Origin: an uncultured Caldilineales bacterium | GTDB taxonomy: Bacteria; Chloroflexota; Anaerolineae; JAAEKA01 | Assembly (NCBI GenBank): GCA_937907455.1 | Contig: CALESQ010000096.1 | Location: 1 to 64,000 of the forward strand | Direction of reading: 5' to 3' | DNA length: 64,000 bases | Shown here: positions 24,818 to 33,694 of the stretch, piece after piece | Numbering within the stretch: the stretch's first letter is position 1 | How the letters are laid out: the number at the start of each line of letters is the position of its first letter | The notes under the pieces: model-generated | Told to the model about the DNA's origin: nothing | Database searches by the model: none | Seen by the model: only the letters and a program-made list of their open reading frames with translations | Position numbers and translations under genes: made by a program

Positions 24818-25663
24818 TTACCAGTCCCGTCTGCGTCGCACCGATGTGCGCACCGCCGTAGCCAGCAGCGTCAGCGTGAGCGTAATCAGCAGCAGCACCA
24901 GGGCCGTGCCGTACTGGATGGTGAGCGGCATGCCCGGCACCTGGGTGGAGATGACGTACAGGTGATAAGGCAGCGCCATGGTCTGATCGAAGACAGAATG
25001 CGGCAAGCGGGGCACATAGAAGGCGGCGACAGTGAACAGAATCGGTGCGGTCTCGCCTGCGGCGCGGCTCAGGCCCAGAATCATGCCGGTCAGAATGCCC
25101 GGTAGGGCGTGGGGCAATACCTGATTGCGGATCGTTTGCCACTTGGTGGCCCCTAAACTCAGGCTGACGGTGCGGAATTGTTGCGGCACGGCGTTGATGG
25201 CCTCTTCAGCGGTGCTGATCACCACCGGCATGGTCATAATACCCAGCGTGAGCGAACCAGCCAAAATGGAAGTGCCAAAGCCTGCGGCCAGCACAAATGC
25301 GCCCAGGCCAAACAGGCCGTAGACGATGGAGGGAATGCCGGCCAGGTTGACGATGGCCATGCGGATGGTGCGCGTCAGGCGGTTGTCGCGGGCATATTCA
25401 GCCAGGTAGATTGCCGCCAGAATGGACACCGGCATGGACACCAGCGCCGTGCCCAACGTCAGCACCAGTGTGCCCAGAATGGCAGGCATGATGCCGCCTT
25501 CTTTCATGCCGTTGCTGGGAAACTGGGTAAAAAAGCTCCAGCTCAGCGCGCCGATGCCGTTGATCACCAGAAAGAGGATCACCAGCACCACCGGAATAAA
25601 GACCAGCACGGCCACTGCGGTAATCAGCCAGACTGCCAGCCGTTGCGCTTGTTGTCGGCTCAC
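24818..25663 (-). CDS. pstA: Phosphate ABC transporter permease PstA
   Basis: 281 aa with six membrane helices. The cytoplasmic EAA-type loop is AEEAINAVPQQFRTVSLSLGATKWQTI, followed by GMILGLSRAAGETAPILFT, both typical of PstA. The reading frame is open much further upstream, but that part is the shadow of pstC. A GTG at 25663 with GGAGG 6 bp upstream, overlapping the pstC stop (GTGA), is the likely start. It pairs with PstC to form the phosphate channel. Confidence 0.93.
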   Translation of the reverse strand: MSRQQAQRLAVWLITAVAVLVFIPVVLVILFLVINGIGALSWSFFTQFPSNGMKEGGIMPAILGTLVLTLGTALVSMPVSILAAIYLAEYARDNRLTRTIRMAIVNLAGIPSIVYGLFGLGAFVLAAGFGTSILAGSLTLGIMTMPVVISTAEEAINAVPQQFRTVSLSLGATKWQTIRNQVLPHALPGILTGMILGLSRAAGETAPILFTVAAFYVPRLPHSVFDQTMALPYHLYVISTQVPGMPLTIQYGTALVLLLITLTLTLLATAVRTSVRRRRDW

Positions 25664-26595
25664 AAGCCACCTCCGCGTTTGCGGCGCATGCTGTTCACCC
25701 CTACCAGCCGCGTCGCCAGCCAATTCACCAAAAAGGTGATGACAAACAAGATGAGGCCGATACCGAACAGCACGTTGTAGTGCAGGCTGCCCTGGGCCAC
25801 CTCGCCCATTTCCGCGGCAATGGTGGCGGTCATAGTGCGCACCGGGCTGAAAAAGGTGGCCAACCCCAGCGAAGGCACATTGGCCGCGTTGCCGGTGACC
25901 ATCAGCACGGCCATGGTTTCGCCAATCACGCGGCCAATGCCCAGCATCACCGCAATCACCAGGCCAGAGCGGGCAGCGGGCAGCACCACCCGCCAGATGG
26001 TTTGCCATTGCGTAGCCCCAATAGCCAGCGAGCCATCACGGTATTCCTTGGGCACGGCATACAGCGCATCCTCGGCAATGCTGATGATGGTAGGCAAGGC
26101 CATGTAGGCCAGCAGCAGCGAGCCGGTGAAACCTGTCAGCCCTGTCGGTGCGCCCAGCCGTTGCACCACAGGAGCCAGCGCCACCCAGCCCAGAAAGCCC
26201 AGCACAATCGAAGGAATACCCGCCAGAATTTCGATTAACGGCTTGAGGATTTCGCGCAGCCAGGGTGGAGCGATCTCACCCAGGTAGATGGCAGCGATCA
26301 CACCCAACGGCACGGCGATGATTACCGCGCCCAGGGTGACAATCACCGTACCGGCCAGCAAGGGCAGCAAGCCAAATTGGTCTTCAATGGGGTACCAACG
26401 TCGGCCAAAAAGCTGGCGCAATGGAATATCCAGGAAGGTGTTGATCCCTTCACGCAGCAGAAAATAAAAGATCAGGGCTACGATTACAATCGTGGAAGCC
26501 CCGGCCAGCCAGATCAACGCTTCAATCGCGATCTCGCTCGGCCGACGCGAAGGCGCGTCCGCCGCAGCGGGCGCAGGCGTTTGGGCAGTGGTCAT
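25660..26595 (-). CDS. pstC: Phosphate ABC transporter permease PstC
   Basis: 311 aa with six membrane helices. The first is at about 25-48. The conserved loop AEDALYAVPKEYRDGSLAIGATQWQTIWRVVLPAARSGL and the motif GIGRVIGETMAVLMVTGNA identify PstC. The ATG at 26595 is preceded by CAGGAG inside the pstS stop region; a TTG six bases upstream is less likely. It is coupled to pstA by a 4-bp overlap. Confidence 0.94.
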   Translation of the reverse strand: MTTAQTPAPAAADAPSRRPSEIAIEALIWLAGASTIVIVALIFYFLLREGINTFLDIPLRQLFGRRWYPIEDQFGLLPLLAGTVIVTLGAVIIAVPLGVIAAIYLGEIAPPWLREILKPLIEILAGIPSIVLGFLGWVALAPVVQRLGAPTGLTGFTGSLLLAYMALPTIISIAEDALYAVPKEYRDGSLAIGATQWQTIWRVVLPAARSGLVIAVMLGIGRVIGETMAVLMVTGNAANVPSLGLATFFSPVRTMTATIAAEMGEVAQGSLHYNVLFGIGLILFVITFLVNWLATRLVGVNSMRRKRGGGL

Positions 26596-26601
26596 GCGCA
26601 A

Positions 26602-27495
26602 TTACTCCTGAGGCAGCGGCACAAAACCCAGGTCCGCAACGATTTGCTGGCCTTCGGGGCCAACGATCCATGTCAGATAATCGGCAATAGTGCCGCTTGC
26701 TTCACCGGCGGTATACATGTACAGCCCGCGCGCAATGGGATAGGAGCCGTCTGAGCCGCTTTGTACCGAGGGCAACACAAAGGGCGAGACGGTATCCTGC
26801 GCCACAGCGATCATTTTCTCGTGTTCGGTTACATAGCCCAGGCCATCATAGCCGATGGCGCGCGGGTTACGCTGGATTTCACTGGTGATCCCCACCGACG
26901 ATGGCATGAGCATGGTTTGTGGTGCAAATATGTCGGTGTTTTCGCTGTCGCCTTTGCGCACGACTTGTTCCAGAAAATAGACATGCGTGCCGGAATTGGT
27001 TTCGCGCGACACCACCACAATTTGGGTGTCTTCGCCCCCTACCTCGCGCCAATTGGTGATGCGCCCGGTGAAGATATCTGCCAACTGATCAATGGTCAAT
27101 TCGCTTACCGGGTTGTGCGGGTTAACGATCACCGCCAGCGCATCAATAGCCACCAGATGCTCCACCGGCTCAATGCCCTTGGCGCGCGCCTGCTCGATTT
27201 CGTTTTCCTTCATCTCGCGCGACGCATTGGCAATGTCCACTGTGCCGTTGATCAGCGCGGCGATGCCTGTGCCCGAACCCCCACCGGTGACGGCAATGGC
27301 TACTTCGGGGTGCTGGCCGTGGTAGGTTTCGGCCCAGGACAACGCCAGATTCACCAGGGTGTCGGACCCTTTGTTCTGAATGGTGCGCTGGGTCGAGCCA
27401 TCTTGTTCGCTGGAAGACTGGTTGCTGCGCACACAGGCAGTGAGCGTCAGCAGCAGCAGCGCGGCTGTCAGCACAATTCGCAAAAAACGGTTCAT
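26602..27495 (-). CDS. pstS: Phosphate-binding lipoprotein PstS
   Basis: 297 aa. Lipoprotein signal peptide with lipobox LTLTAC (Cys21). The mature protein has the PstS phosphate-contact segments NKGSDTLVNLA, GGGSGTGIAALINGTVDIANASR and SRETNSGTHVYF. It binds phosphate outside the membrane and delivers it to PstCA. It is the first gene of the six-gene operon pstS-pstC-pstA-pstB2-pstB1-phoU and is read from the promoter at 27596-27624. Confidence 0.95.
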   Translation of the reverse strand: MNRFLRIVLTAALLLLTLTACVRSNQSSSEQDGSTQRTIQNKGSDTLVNLALSWAETYHGQHPEVAIAVTGGGSGTGIAALINGTVDIANASREMKENEIEQARAKGIEPVEHLVAIDALAVIVNPHNPVSELTIDQLADIFTGRITNWREVGGEDTQIVVVSRETNSGTHVYFLEQVVRKGDSENTDIFAPQTMLMPSSVGITSEIQRNPRAIGYDGLGYVTEHEKMIAVAQDTVSPFVLPSVQSGSDGSYPIARGLYMYTAGEASGTIADYLTWIVGPEGQQIVADLGFVPLPQE

Positions 27496-27583
27496 GGAAA
27501 AACTTTCAGGGAAGGGTTGATAGCGCCGCTGCCCGCTTCATGCGGGGCACATCGCGCCATATCTTGCGGGTACAGATCAGAAC

Positions 27584-27624
27584 TGTAACCTGATTATTGT
27601 AACTCACATCACAAAAAACGCCAA
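27584..27624 (-). promoter_or_regulatory. Promoter of the pst operon with a GTTACA direct repeat
   Basis: Minus strand TTGGCG (27624-27619), 17-bp spacer, TACAAT (27601-27596). Two copies of GTTACA, 14 bp apart (27603-27598 and 27589-27584), overlap the -10 and the start site. They could be an operator, but their spacing and position are not those of a standard Pho box. Confidence 0.65.
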
Positions 27625-27665
27625 TCATTTTAGCTCTTTGCAACGCTGCAAGCAGATGGAGTTGT

Positions 27666-27694
27666 TTGCCAAACCTTCGCAGGCAGGCTATACT
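27666..27694 (+). promoter_or_regulatory. Promoter of the TPR/B-box gene
   Basis: TTGCCA at 27666-27671, 17-bp spacer, TATACT at 27689-27694, about 26 bp before the ATG at 27721. It is divergent from the pst promoter. Confidence 0.75.
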
Positions 27695-27720
27695 CTCACA
27701 GACACCGACCCCCTGATTAT

Positions 27721-28632
27721 ATGGAGCAAAGCATAGCGATTGTGGACGAACAAACCCTGACTCTGAGCGATTTACTGGCTGAAGCGGCCGCGGCTGCGGC
27801 TACCGGCGACCGCGCAGAAGCCGAACGCCTGTACCGGCGCGCCACCGAGCGCTCGCCGGGCAACACCGCTGCCTGGCTGGGGCTGGCCGCGGCTACAAAC
27901 TCAACCGAAGAAAAGCGCAGCTATTTCAGCCGGGTGCTTGCCATCAACCCCAACCATGTCGAGGCGCGCGCTGCTTTACAACGGCTGGCCCAGCAGGCCC
28001 CGTCCGATCAGGCTGAGGCTATCCGCACTACGCTGACGCAAGCCGCCGAAGCGGTGAAGGCTGACCCGGAACGTTATGCCACCGAAACCAACGCCGCAGT
28101 GGTGACGGCAGGCAACCGCGCACCCGCGCCAGATCAGCCGCTCACCTGCACCAATCACCCAGCGGTGCAAACTGCACTGCGTTGCAACCGCTGTGAGCGC
28201 CCCATGTGCACCGACTGCGTGCGCCTGACCGATGTGGGGTATCGCTGTAAGGACTGCATCCGCGAGCAACAAAACGTCTATTTCACCGCCGAAGGGCGTG
28301 ATTATGTAGTGGCAGCGGTGCTGAGCTTTGTGCTGGCCGCCGCGGCTACGCCGGTGATCCAGTTGTTGTTGGGTATTGCCGGTATATTGTTCGGCATCTT
28401 GCTGGCATTGGCACTTGGCCCGGTGGTTGGTGGGGCTGCGGTTACCCTCATCCGCCGCTCGGTAGGTCGTCGTCGCGGGCGCTATCTGGGTGTTGTGGTG
28501 GTGGTCTCTATCCTGCTGGGCATGACCCTGGGTATGGTAGTGGCTGCTGTCTTCCACCTGGGCATGAGCCTGATGCTGTTGGCTGTTTTTGCTTTCACCG
28601 CGCTTAGCACTGTCTATGCCACCTTGCGCTAA
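27721..28632 (+). CDS. TPR / B-box zinc finger membrane protein
   Basis: 303 aa. Residues about 10-95 are two to three TPR-like repeats (AERLYRRATERSPGNTAAWLGLA). Residues about 140-182 are a B-box-like zinc module with the order C-x2-H, C-x2-C, C-x2-C, C-x2-C (CTNH, CNRC, CTDC, CKDC). The C-terminal third has four hydrophobic helices. The soluble domains should be cytoplasmic. The family is common in this phylum and unassigned. It may be cotranscribed with recN, 71 bp downstream. Confidence 0.75.
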   Translation: MEQSIAIVDEQTLTLSDLLAEAAAAAATGDRAEAERLYRRATERSPGNTAAWLGLAAATNSTEEKRSYFSRVLAINPNHVEARAALQRLAQQAPSDQAEAIRTTLTQAAEAVKADPERYATETNAAVVTAGNRAPAPDQPLTCTNHPAVQTALRCNRCERPMCTDCVRLTDVGYRCKDCIREQQNVYFTAEGRDYVVAAVLSFVLAAAATPVIQLLLGIAGILFGILLALALGPVVGGAAVTLIRRSVGRRRGRYLGVVVVVSILLGMTLGMVVAAVFHLGMSLMLLAVFAFTALSTVYATLR

Positions 28633-28703
28633 GGCGCGGCACATGACAAAGCCACAGCGTAACCGCTTCACCGTTCATCTGTTGATTCCCATCAATCACC
28701 CCC

Positions 28704-30506
28704 ATGCTCGCTGAACTGCGCATCACCAACTTTGCTATCATTGACCATCTGGCGCTGCTTTTTGCGCCCGGTTTCAACGTGCTCACCGGCGAGACCGGCG
28801 CCGGCAAATCCATCATCATTGATGCGGTTGAGATGCTGCTGGGTGGCAAAGCCGGACAAGAGATGATCCGCGCGGGGGAAGCCCAATGCGAAATCGAAGG
28901 CGTGTTCACGCTTGACCCCGCCGCAGCCGCGCTGATCAATCCCTTGCTGGCGCGTGAAGGGCTGGAGGGCGACGATGCCGGGGTGTTGCTGCTGGCGCGT
29001 GAGCTGCGCCGTGGCGGGCGCACTGTGGCCCGCATTAATGGCCGCGCCGTGGCGCTGGGACTGCTGAGTGAAATCGGCGAATTGCTGATAGACATTCACG
29101 GCCAGACTGACCACCTGTCGCTGTTGCGCCCGCGCGAACACATCACCCTGCTGGATCGTTATGCCGGGCTGCTGCCCGCGCGCGATAAGGTGACCGCGCT
29201 GCAACGCCGCGTGCTGGCTGTGCGCAAAGAACTGGCTGGCCTGCGTCGCGATCAGCGTGAGCTGGCCCGGCGGCTGGATTTACTCACCTTTCAGGCAGAA
29301 GAGATCAGCAGCGCGGGGTTGGAGGTGGATGAAGACAGCGCGCTGGACAGCGAACGTCGTCGCCTGGCTAACGCCGAACAGCTCATCCGCCTGACCGATG
29401 GCGCGCGCGCGCTGTTGAGTGAGGGGGACGATGACCAGCCCACCGCACTGGACCTGCTCAGCGAGGCCGCGGGCAAGCTGGCGCGGCTGGCTGCCATTGA
29501 CCCTGACACGCAGCCCATCCTCGACGCGGCGGAGGCTCTTACCGACCAGTTGAGCGAGCTGAGTCGCACCCTGGATGCCTACGCCGAAGACGTGGAATTT
29601 AACCCGGAGCGGCTGGCTGAGGTAGACGAACGCCTGAACCTGATCTACACCCTTAAACGCAAATACGGTGACAGCATCAGCGAGATTTTGGCCTTTGGCG
29701 GGCGCGTGCAAGCCGAGCTGGACGATCTGGGCAATGCCGAGGTGCGCACCACCGAGCTGGAGGCCGAGGAAGCGCACCTGTTGCAACGCCTGGGCCGCTC
29801 TGCGGCTGCGCTTTCGCGGGCGCGCCGTGAGGCCGCGGCGCGCATGGCCGCAGCCGTGGTGCACGAGCTGGGTGATTTGCGCATGGAGCGTGCCCGTTTC
29901 AGTGCTGATTTTCAATGGCAGCCCCAGCCTGATGGCGCATTGGTTGGCGCAGCCGATGCCCCGGAAGGTCTTGCGGCCGGGCGTTATGCCTTTGATAGTA
30001 ATGGCTTGGATCGGGTGGAATTTCTGGTGTCGGCCAACCCCGGCGAGCCGCTCAAGCCGCTGGTGAAGGTGGCCTCAGGTGGCGAGACCTCGCGGCTGAT
30101 GCTGGCACTGAAAACGGTATTAGGCCGCGCCGATCAAACGCCTACGCTGATTTTTGATGAAATTGACGTGGGGATTGGTGGCCGTGTGGGCACGGTGGTG
30201 GGGCAAAAGCTGTGGGAATTGACGGTGCGCAATGGCACAGAGGCCGAAGCGATCTCGCATCAGGTGTTGTGTATTACCCATTTGCCCCAGTTGGCCGGCT
30301 TTGGGGATCAGCATTTGGTGGTGCGCAAGCAGGTAGCCGGTGAGCGCACGCGCACCGAGGTGCTGGCACTTGCTGATGAAGGCCGCGTGGCCGAACTGGC
30401 TGCCATGCTGGGTACTTCTGCAGAGCGCAGCGATGCTGGCCGCGCTTCGGTGCAGGAAATGCTGGCCGAAGTCGGACAAATTAAAGCCGCCCGCCGTGCT
30501 GGTTAA
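28704..30506 (+). CDS. recN: DNA repair protein RecN
   Basis: 600 aa, a normal length. It is an SMC-like ATPase with N-terminal Walker A GETGAGKSIIIDAVEMLLG, a central coiled coil (about 155-375), the signature segment VASGGETSRLMLALK, and Walker B TPTLIFDEIDVGIGG. It acts early at double-strand breaks, holding ends or recruiting RecA. The ATG at 28704 has no good ribosome binding site. The first residues MLAELRITNFAIIDHLAL match the family start. Confidence 0.95.
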   Translation: MLAELRITNFAIIDHLALLFAPGFNVLTGETGAGKSIIIDAVEMLLGGKAGQEMIRAGEAQCEIEGVFTLDPAAAALINPLLAREGLEGDDAGVLLLARELRRGGRTVARINGRAVALGLLSEIGELLIDIHGQTDHLSLLRPREHITLLDRYAGLLPARDKVTALQRRVLAVRKELAGLRRDQRELARRLDLLTFQAEEISSAGLEVDEDSALDSERRRLANAEQLIRLTDGARALLSEGDDDQPTALDLLSEAAGKLARLAAIDPDTQPILDAAEALTDQLSELSRTLDAYAEDVEFNPERLAEVDERLNLIYTLKRKYGDSISEILAFGGRVQAELDDLGNAEVRTTELEAEEAHLLQRLGRSAAALSRARREAAARMAAAVVHELGDLRMERARFSADFQWQPQPDGALVGAADAPEGLAAGRYAFDSNGLDRVEFLVSANPGEPLKPLVKVASGGETSRLMLALKTVLGRADQTPTLIFDEIDVGIGGRVGTVVGQKLWELTVRNGTEAEAISHQVLCITHLPQLAGFGDQHLVVRKQVAGERTRTEVLALADEGRVAELAAMLGTSAERSDAGRASVQEMLAEVGQIKAARRAG

Positions 30507-30629
30507 CCAGCTTTCTGTCGCGTACCGACTGCTTTCATTATGATCTGAGAAATGATCTGAAAATCGCTCCGGTCGCTGTTTGAGGGATGGTTCCGAATCT
30601 CTTCCCCGAGATGGATGGCTGTTTATTGA

Positions 30630-31976
30630 CTACCACTCCTCCAGCGGGCACACATCCTGCACCTCCAGCCGTTCACTGGCATAGGGCAACAGCAACGCAT
30701 CACCATGCAGGCGTATTGCTTCTTCCATAGCCGCGCAGGCGGCTGCCACATCCCCGCTAGTCTGATAGCTATCCCATAACACCTGCGCAGCAGGGAGGAA
30801 GGGGTTATCTGCACGGTCAAAACCGCTACGCAGGCGCTCCAGCAGGGCGCGGGCATCGGCGCTGTCGCCGCGTAGCAGATGCACCAGCATGGCCTCGGCG
30901 GCGGCGTAGCTCACAAGGCGCGCCTGGTAGGTGGCCGCATCTGCCCTGGGAACTGTAGAGAGGGCATCGCCCCGATCAGGATCAGCCATTGCCAGATAGG
31001 CTAGTTGCAAGGCGCTGTTCAGATCACCGCGCGCCAGGGCGCGGTTGGCATCGAGTATCTGAAACACGGCGAAATCGCTCGGCGCGTAGGCTATCGCCGT
31101 TTGCTGGTAAATGCCATCCCTTAGGCTGTAGGTAGTGGTGATCAGGCGCGCGGGCTGCATCTTCACCGGATACGTTTGCGCCATCACTTCGGGGCAGCCG
31201 TTGTCATCGGCATCGCTCAGCCATACAGCGTAGTCTGATGGATCGTTGCCGGAGGCTGAAACATTGCCTACGGCGCGCCAGGTGATGCCATCCCAATTGC
31301 CGATAAACAGGGTTTGCCCCATGCTAAGCGTGTTTTGAGAACTGACCTTCACCGCTACATCAGGGCGGCTATCGCAGGTGATGTCATCGCCGGAAACAAA
31401 TTCAGCAAGGCTGTTGTTCAACCACGGCTTGCTGTGATAAACCACGGTATAGCGCGCTTCCTGGCGAGTCAACACGGCCCAACTTGGCTGTTGCAGCTTT
31501 AGCGCAATGATGTCCTCGTTCTGGCCGTCGCCGTTCAGGTCTACAGACTTTGCCCAGCTCACATAGCGTTCAGGATAGAGGCGCATGTCATCGGGAATGT
31601 CGGCGTTGTTGGGAAGTGGTACAGGCGGCCACGCTGCCACTACGGCATTGAAACCGGCGTAGTCGCCCGGGTGCAGCGTCAGCCAGGCCAGCAATTGATC
31701 GAATAGTTGCGCTTCTGCACTGTCGGCTGCTGCTCCGGCAGGCAGATAAGGATCAAACAGCACGGGCGTGGGTTGCCAATTCGCGGGCGGCAGGCTTTGC
31801 GCCAGCGGGGCGGGAGTCGGAGCTGTCTGGTCTTCAAAAGGCGCGGGTGTGGGTGATGCAGCAGGTGGTGCGATGGCGGGCGTCTCTAATGGGCGCGGGG
31901 CTGCGCCGCGCTCACATGCTGCAAACACGAGGATAAAAGCCAGCAAAAGGCCAAAGGGCAAGATTCGCTGAGCCAT
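30630..31976 (-). CDS. Lipoprotein with a VCBS/FG-GAP-like region, function unknown
   Basis: 448 aa. Signal peptide with lipobox VFAAC (Cys near residue 20), then a Pro/Thr/Ala-rich linker (about 25-70). The middle part holds Asp-rich turns (SVDLNGDGQNEDI and VWLSDADDNGCPEV) of the FG-GAP/VCBS or dockerin-like calcium-loop type. The C-terminal 140 residues are helical and TPR-like (RALARGDLNSALQLAYLAMADPDRG). The ATG at 31976 has GGAGG 8 bp upstream. It follows the hydantoinase gene by 39 bp on the same strand. Confidence 0.7.
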   Translation of the reverse strand: MAQRILPFGLLLAFILVFAACERGAAPRPLETPAIAPPAASPTPAPFEDQTAPTPAPLAQSLPPANWQPTPVLFDPYLPAGAAADSAEAQLFDQLLAWLTLHPGDYAGFNAVVAAWPPVPLPNNADIPDDMRLYPERYVSWAKSVDLNGDGQNEDIIALKLQQPSWAVLTRQEARYTVVYHSKPWLNNSLAEFVSGDDITCDSRPDVAVKVSSQNTLSMGQTLFIGNWDGITWRAVGNVSASGNDPSDYAVWLSDADDNGCPEVMAQTYPVKMQPARLITTTYSLRDGIYQQTAIAYAPSDFAVFQILDANRALARGDLNSALQLAYLAMADPDRGDALSTVPRADAATYQARLVSYAAAEAMLVHLLRGDSADARALLERLRSGFDRADNPFLPAAQVLWDSYQTSGDVAAACAAMEEAIRLHGDALLLPYASERLEVQDVCPLEEW

Positions 31977-32015
31977 AAACTGCCTCCACACGAAGTACGT
32001 GTTCGCCAGAGGACT

Positions 32016-33650
32016 TTATCCTTGATACGGTTGGCCCTGTACCAATCGGCCCCACCCCCGATGCCCGGTAAATTCGCCGTTTTTACAGATCACCAGGCCG
32101 CGGCTGAGGGTGAAACGCACCTTGCCTTGCACACGGCGGCCTTCATAGGGCGTGTAACCGGCAATGTTATGCAGCTCGGCGGCTGAGATAACGCCACTCA
32201 CCGCGGGATCAAACACCACCACATCGGCATCGCTGCCGGGCAGCAGTGCGCCCTTGCGCGGGTACAGCCCAAACGCCCTGGCCGGATTGGCAGAGGTTAG
32301 CTCGACCAGGCGCCACCAGGTGATGCGCCCTGCAGCCACACCTTCGGTAGCCAGCAACGGCAGCATGGTTTCCAGGCCGGGGATGCCGCCGGGGGTCTGG
32401 GTGAAAGGCAGCCGGGGCGTGCCGTGTACTGTCACCGCCTCGTTGAGTGTAGCCAGCGCGCCCTGGGCTTCCTGCAAACGGCGCACAGCGTCATTTTCCA
32501 GGCGGCGGATGGCATCACGCGAGGTTTTCATGGCCCGCGCCACTTCGCGCCACTCACGCTGCCAGCCGTCGCGCAGGCCGGTGCGCAGAATCACCAGCTC
32601 ACGTTCCTCTTCTGGCAGCAGGGCCAGCACTGCCTGCACCGCAGCATCAGCCAGCGGTTCGATGCCGTATTTCTGCAACAGGGTATAGTCGCAATGGTCG
32701 GTGCCAATGGTGTTGACTGAGCCGGAAGCTACCAGCTCCCATAGGCGCTGGGTTTCAGCCGGGTGGCGCAGCGGTGGCTGCATGATGCCGCGTTCTGGAT
32801 GCTCACCGGCATAGATTTCTTCGTCCAGCAACAGATATTGTGGGCAGGTCTCGCTCCACGCTACCTGGCCCGTCTGCCGCGCTGCGTGGATCAGCTCTGA
32901 GGAGCGGCTGACCGAGTTGTGCACGACATACAGCGGACAAGCGGCCTCACGCGCCAACAGCAACATGCGCTGTACGGCCTCAACCTCGGCCAGCGCGGGC
33001 CGGGCCATGCCGTGATAGGCCAGCGCCGTGTGCCCGGCAGCTACCAGCCGTGCCGTGGCTGCTCCTACCAGGGTATCGTTTTCGGCGTGTACCATCACCA
33101 CCACACCGTGCTTGCCTGCTGCGCGCAACACGCGCAGCAGGCTGTCGTCGTCCTGATAGTAGTTGGGGCGATAGGTGGTGTAGACCTTGGCCGAGGGTGT
33201 GCCCAACTCTACCAGATCGGCCATCCATTGCTCCAGTGTGGCGTCGTCTGCGGGTAGCCCGGTCAGCATCACATGCAGGCCGTAGTCAATCTTGGCGTTT
33301 TCCTGCGCTTCGTGGACGCGGTTGGCTACGGCTTCGCGCACGGTTTGGCCGGGGAATTGCGTGGCAAAATCTACCACGGTGGTGATGCCGCCACAGGCCG
33401 CAGTGCGCGTGCCCACGGCCCAATCGTCGGGGGTTTTATAGATGCCGGTGTCAAGCTGGATGTGGGTGTGCGGGTCTACCAGGCCGGGTAGCACGAAGCA
33501 GCCGGCAGCATCCAGCACCTCTTCGCCGGGCTGGGGATCAAACGTGCGGCCCAGGCTGTGGATTTGCTCATCCATAATGCGCAGGTCGCCGGAAAATTCG
33601 CCAAAAGGCGTGACCAACACGCCACCTTTGATAAGAAGTTGTTGGGCCAT
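32016..33650 (-). CDS. Dihydropyrimidinase/hydantoinase-family amidohydrolase with an insertion
   Basis: 544 aa, against about 460 for the family. Binuclear-metal ligands are all visible: H61 and H63 in DPHTH, the carboxylated Lys K155 (TPSAKVYT), H188, H244 and D318 in GTDHCDY. The enzyme should open cyclic amides such as hydantoins, dihydropyrimidines or allantoin; the exact substrate is not clear. A helical insertion of about 80 residues (331-415, rich in Glu and Arg) separates the D318 loop from the GGIPGLETMLPLL segment that normally follows shortly after. AAGGA precedes the ATG. The upstream neighbour is a sugar reductase, which gives no hint of a pathway. Confidence 0.85.
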   Translation of the reverse strand: MAQQLLIKGGVLVTPFGEFSGDLRIMDEQIHSLGRTFDPQPGEEVLDAAGCFVLPGLVDPHTHIQLDTGIYKTPDDWAVGTRTAACGGITTVVDFATQFPGQTVREAVANRVHEAQENAKIDYGLHVMLTGLPADDATLEQWMADLVELGTPSAKVYTTYRPNYYQDDDSLLRVLRAAGKHGVVVMVHAENDTLVGAATARLVAAGHTALAYHGMARPALAEVEAVQRMLLLAREAACPLYVVHNSVSRSSELIHAARQTGQVAWSETCPQYLLLDEEIYAGEHPERGIMQPPLRHPAETQRLWELVASGSVNTIGTDHCDYTLLQKYGIEPLADAAVQAVLALLPEEERELVILRTGLRDGWQREWREVARAMKTSRDAIRRLENDAVRRLQEAQGALATLNEAVTVHGTPRLPFTQTPGGIPGLETMLPLLATEGVAAGRITWWRLVELTSANPARAFGLYPRKGALLPGSDADVVVFDPAVSGVISAAELHNIAGYTPYEGRRVQGKVRFTLSRGLVICKNGEFTGHRGWGRLVQGQPYQG

Positions 33651-33694
33651 AAATCCTTAAGGGGGTAATCTGGCGCGCAATCCAGCGGATTGCC

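Noticed and set aside
24818..26008. 396-aa version of PstA
   Set aside because: Its first 115 residues are an out-of-frame reading of pstC. The GTG at 25663, overlapping the pstC stop with GGAGG upstream, is better.
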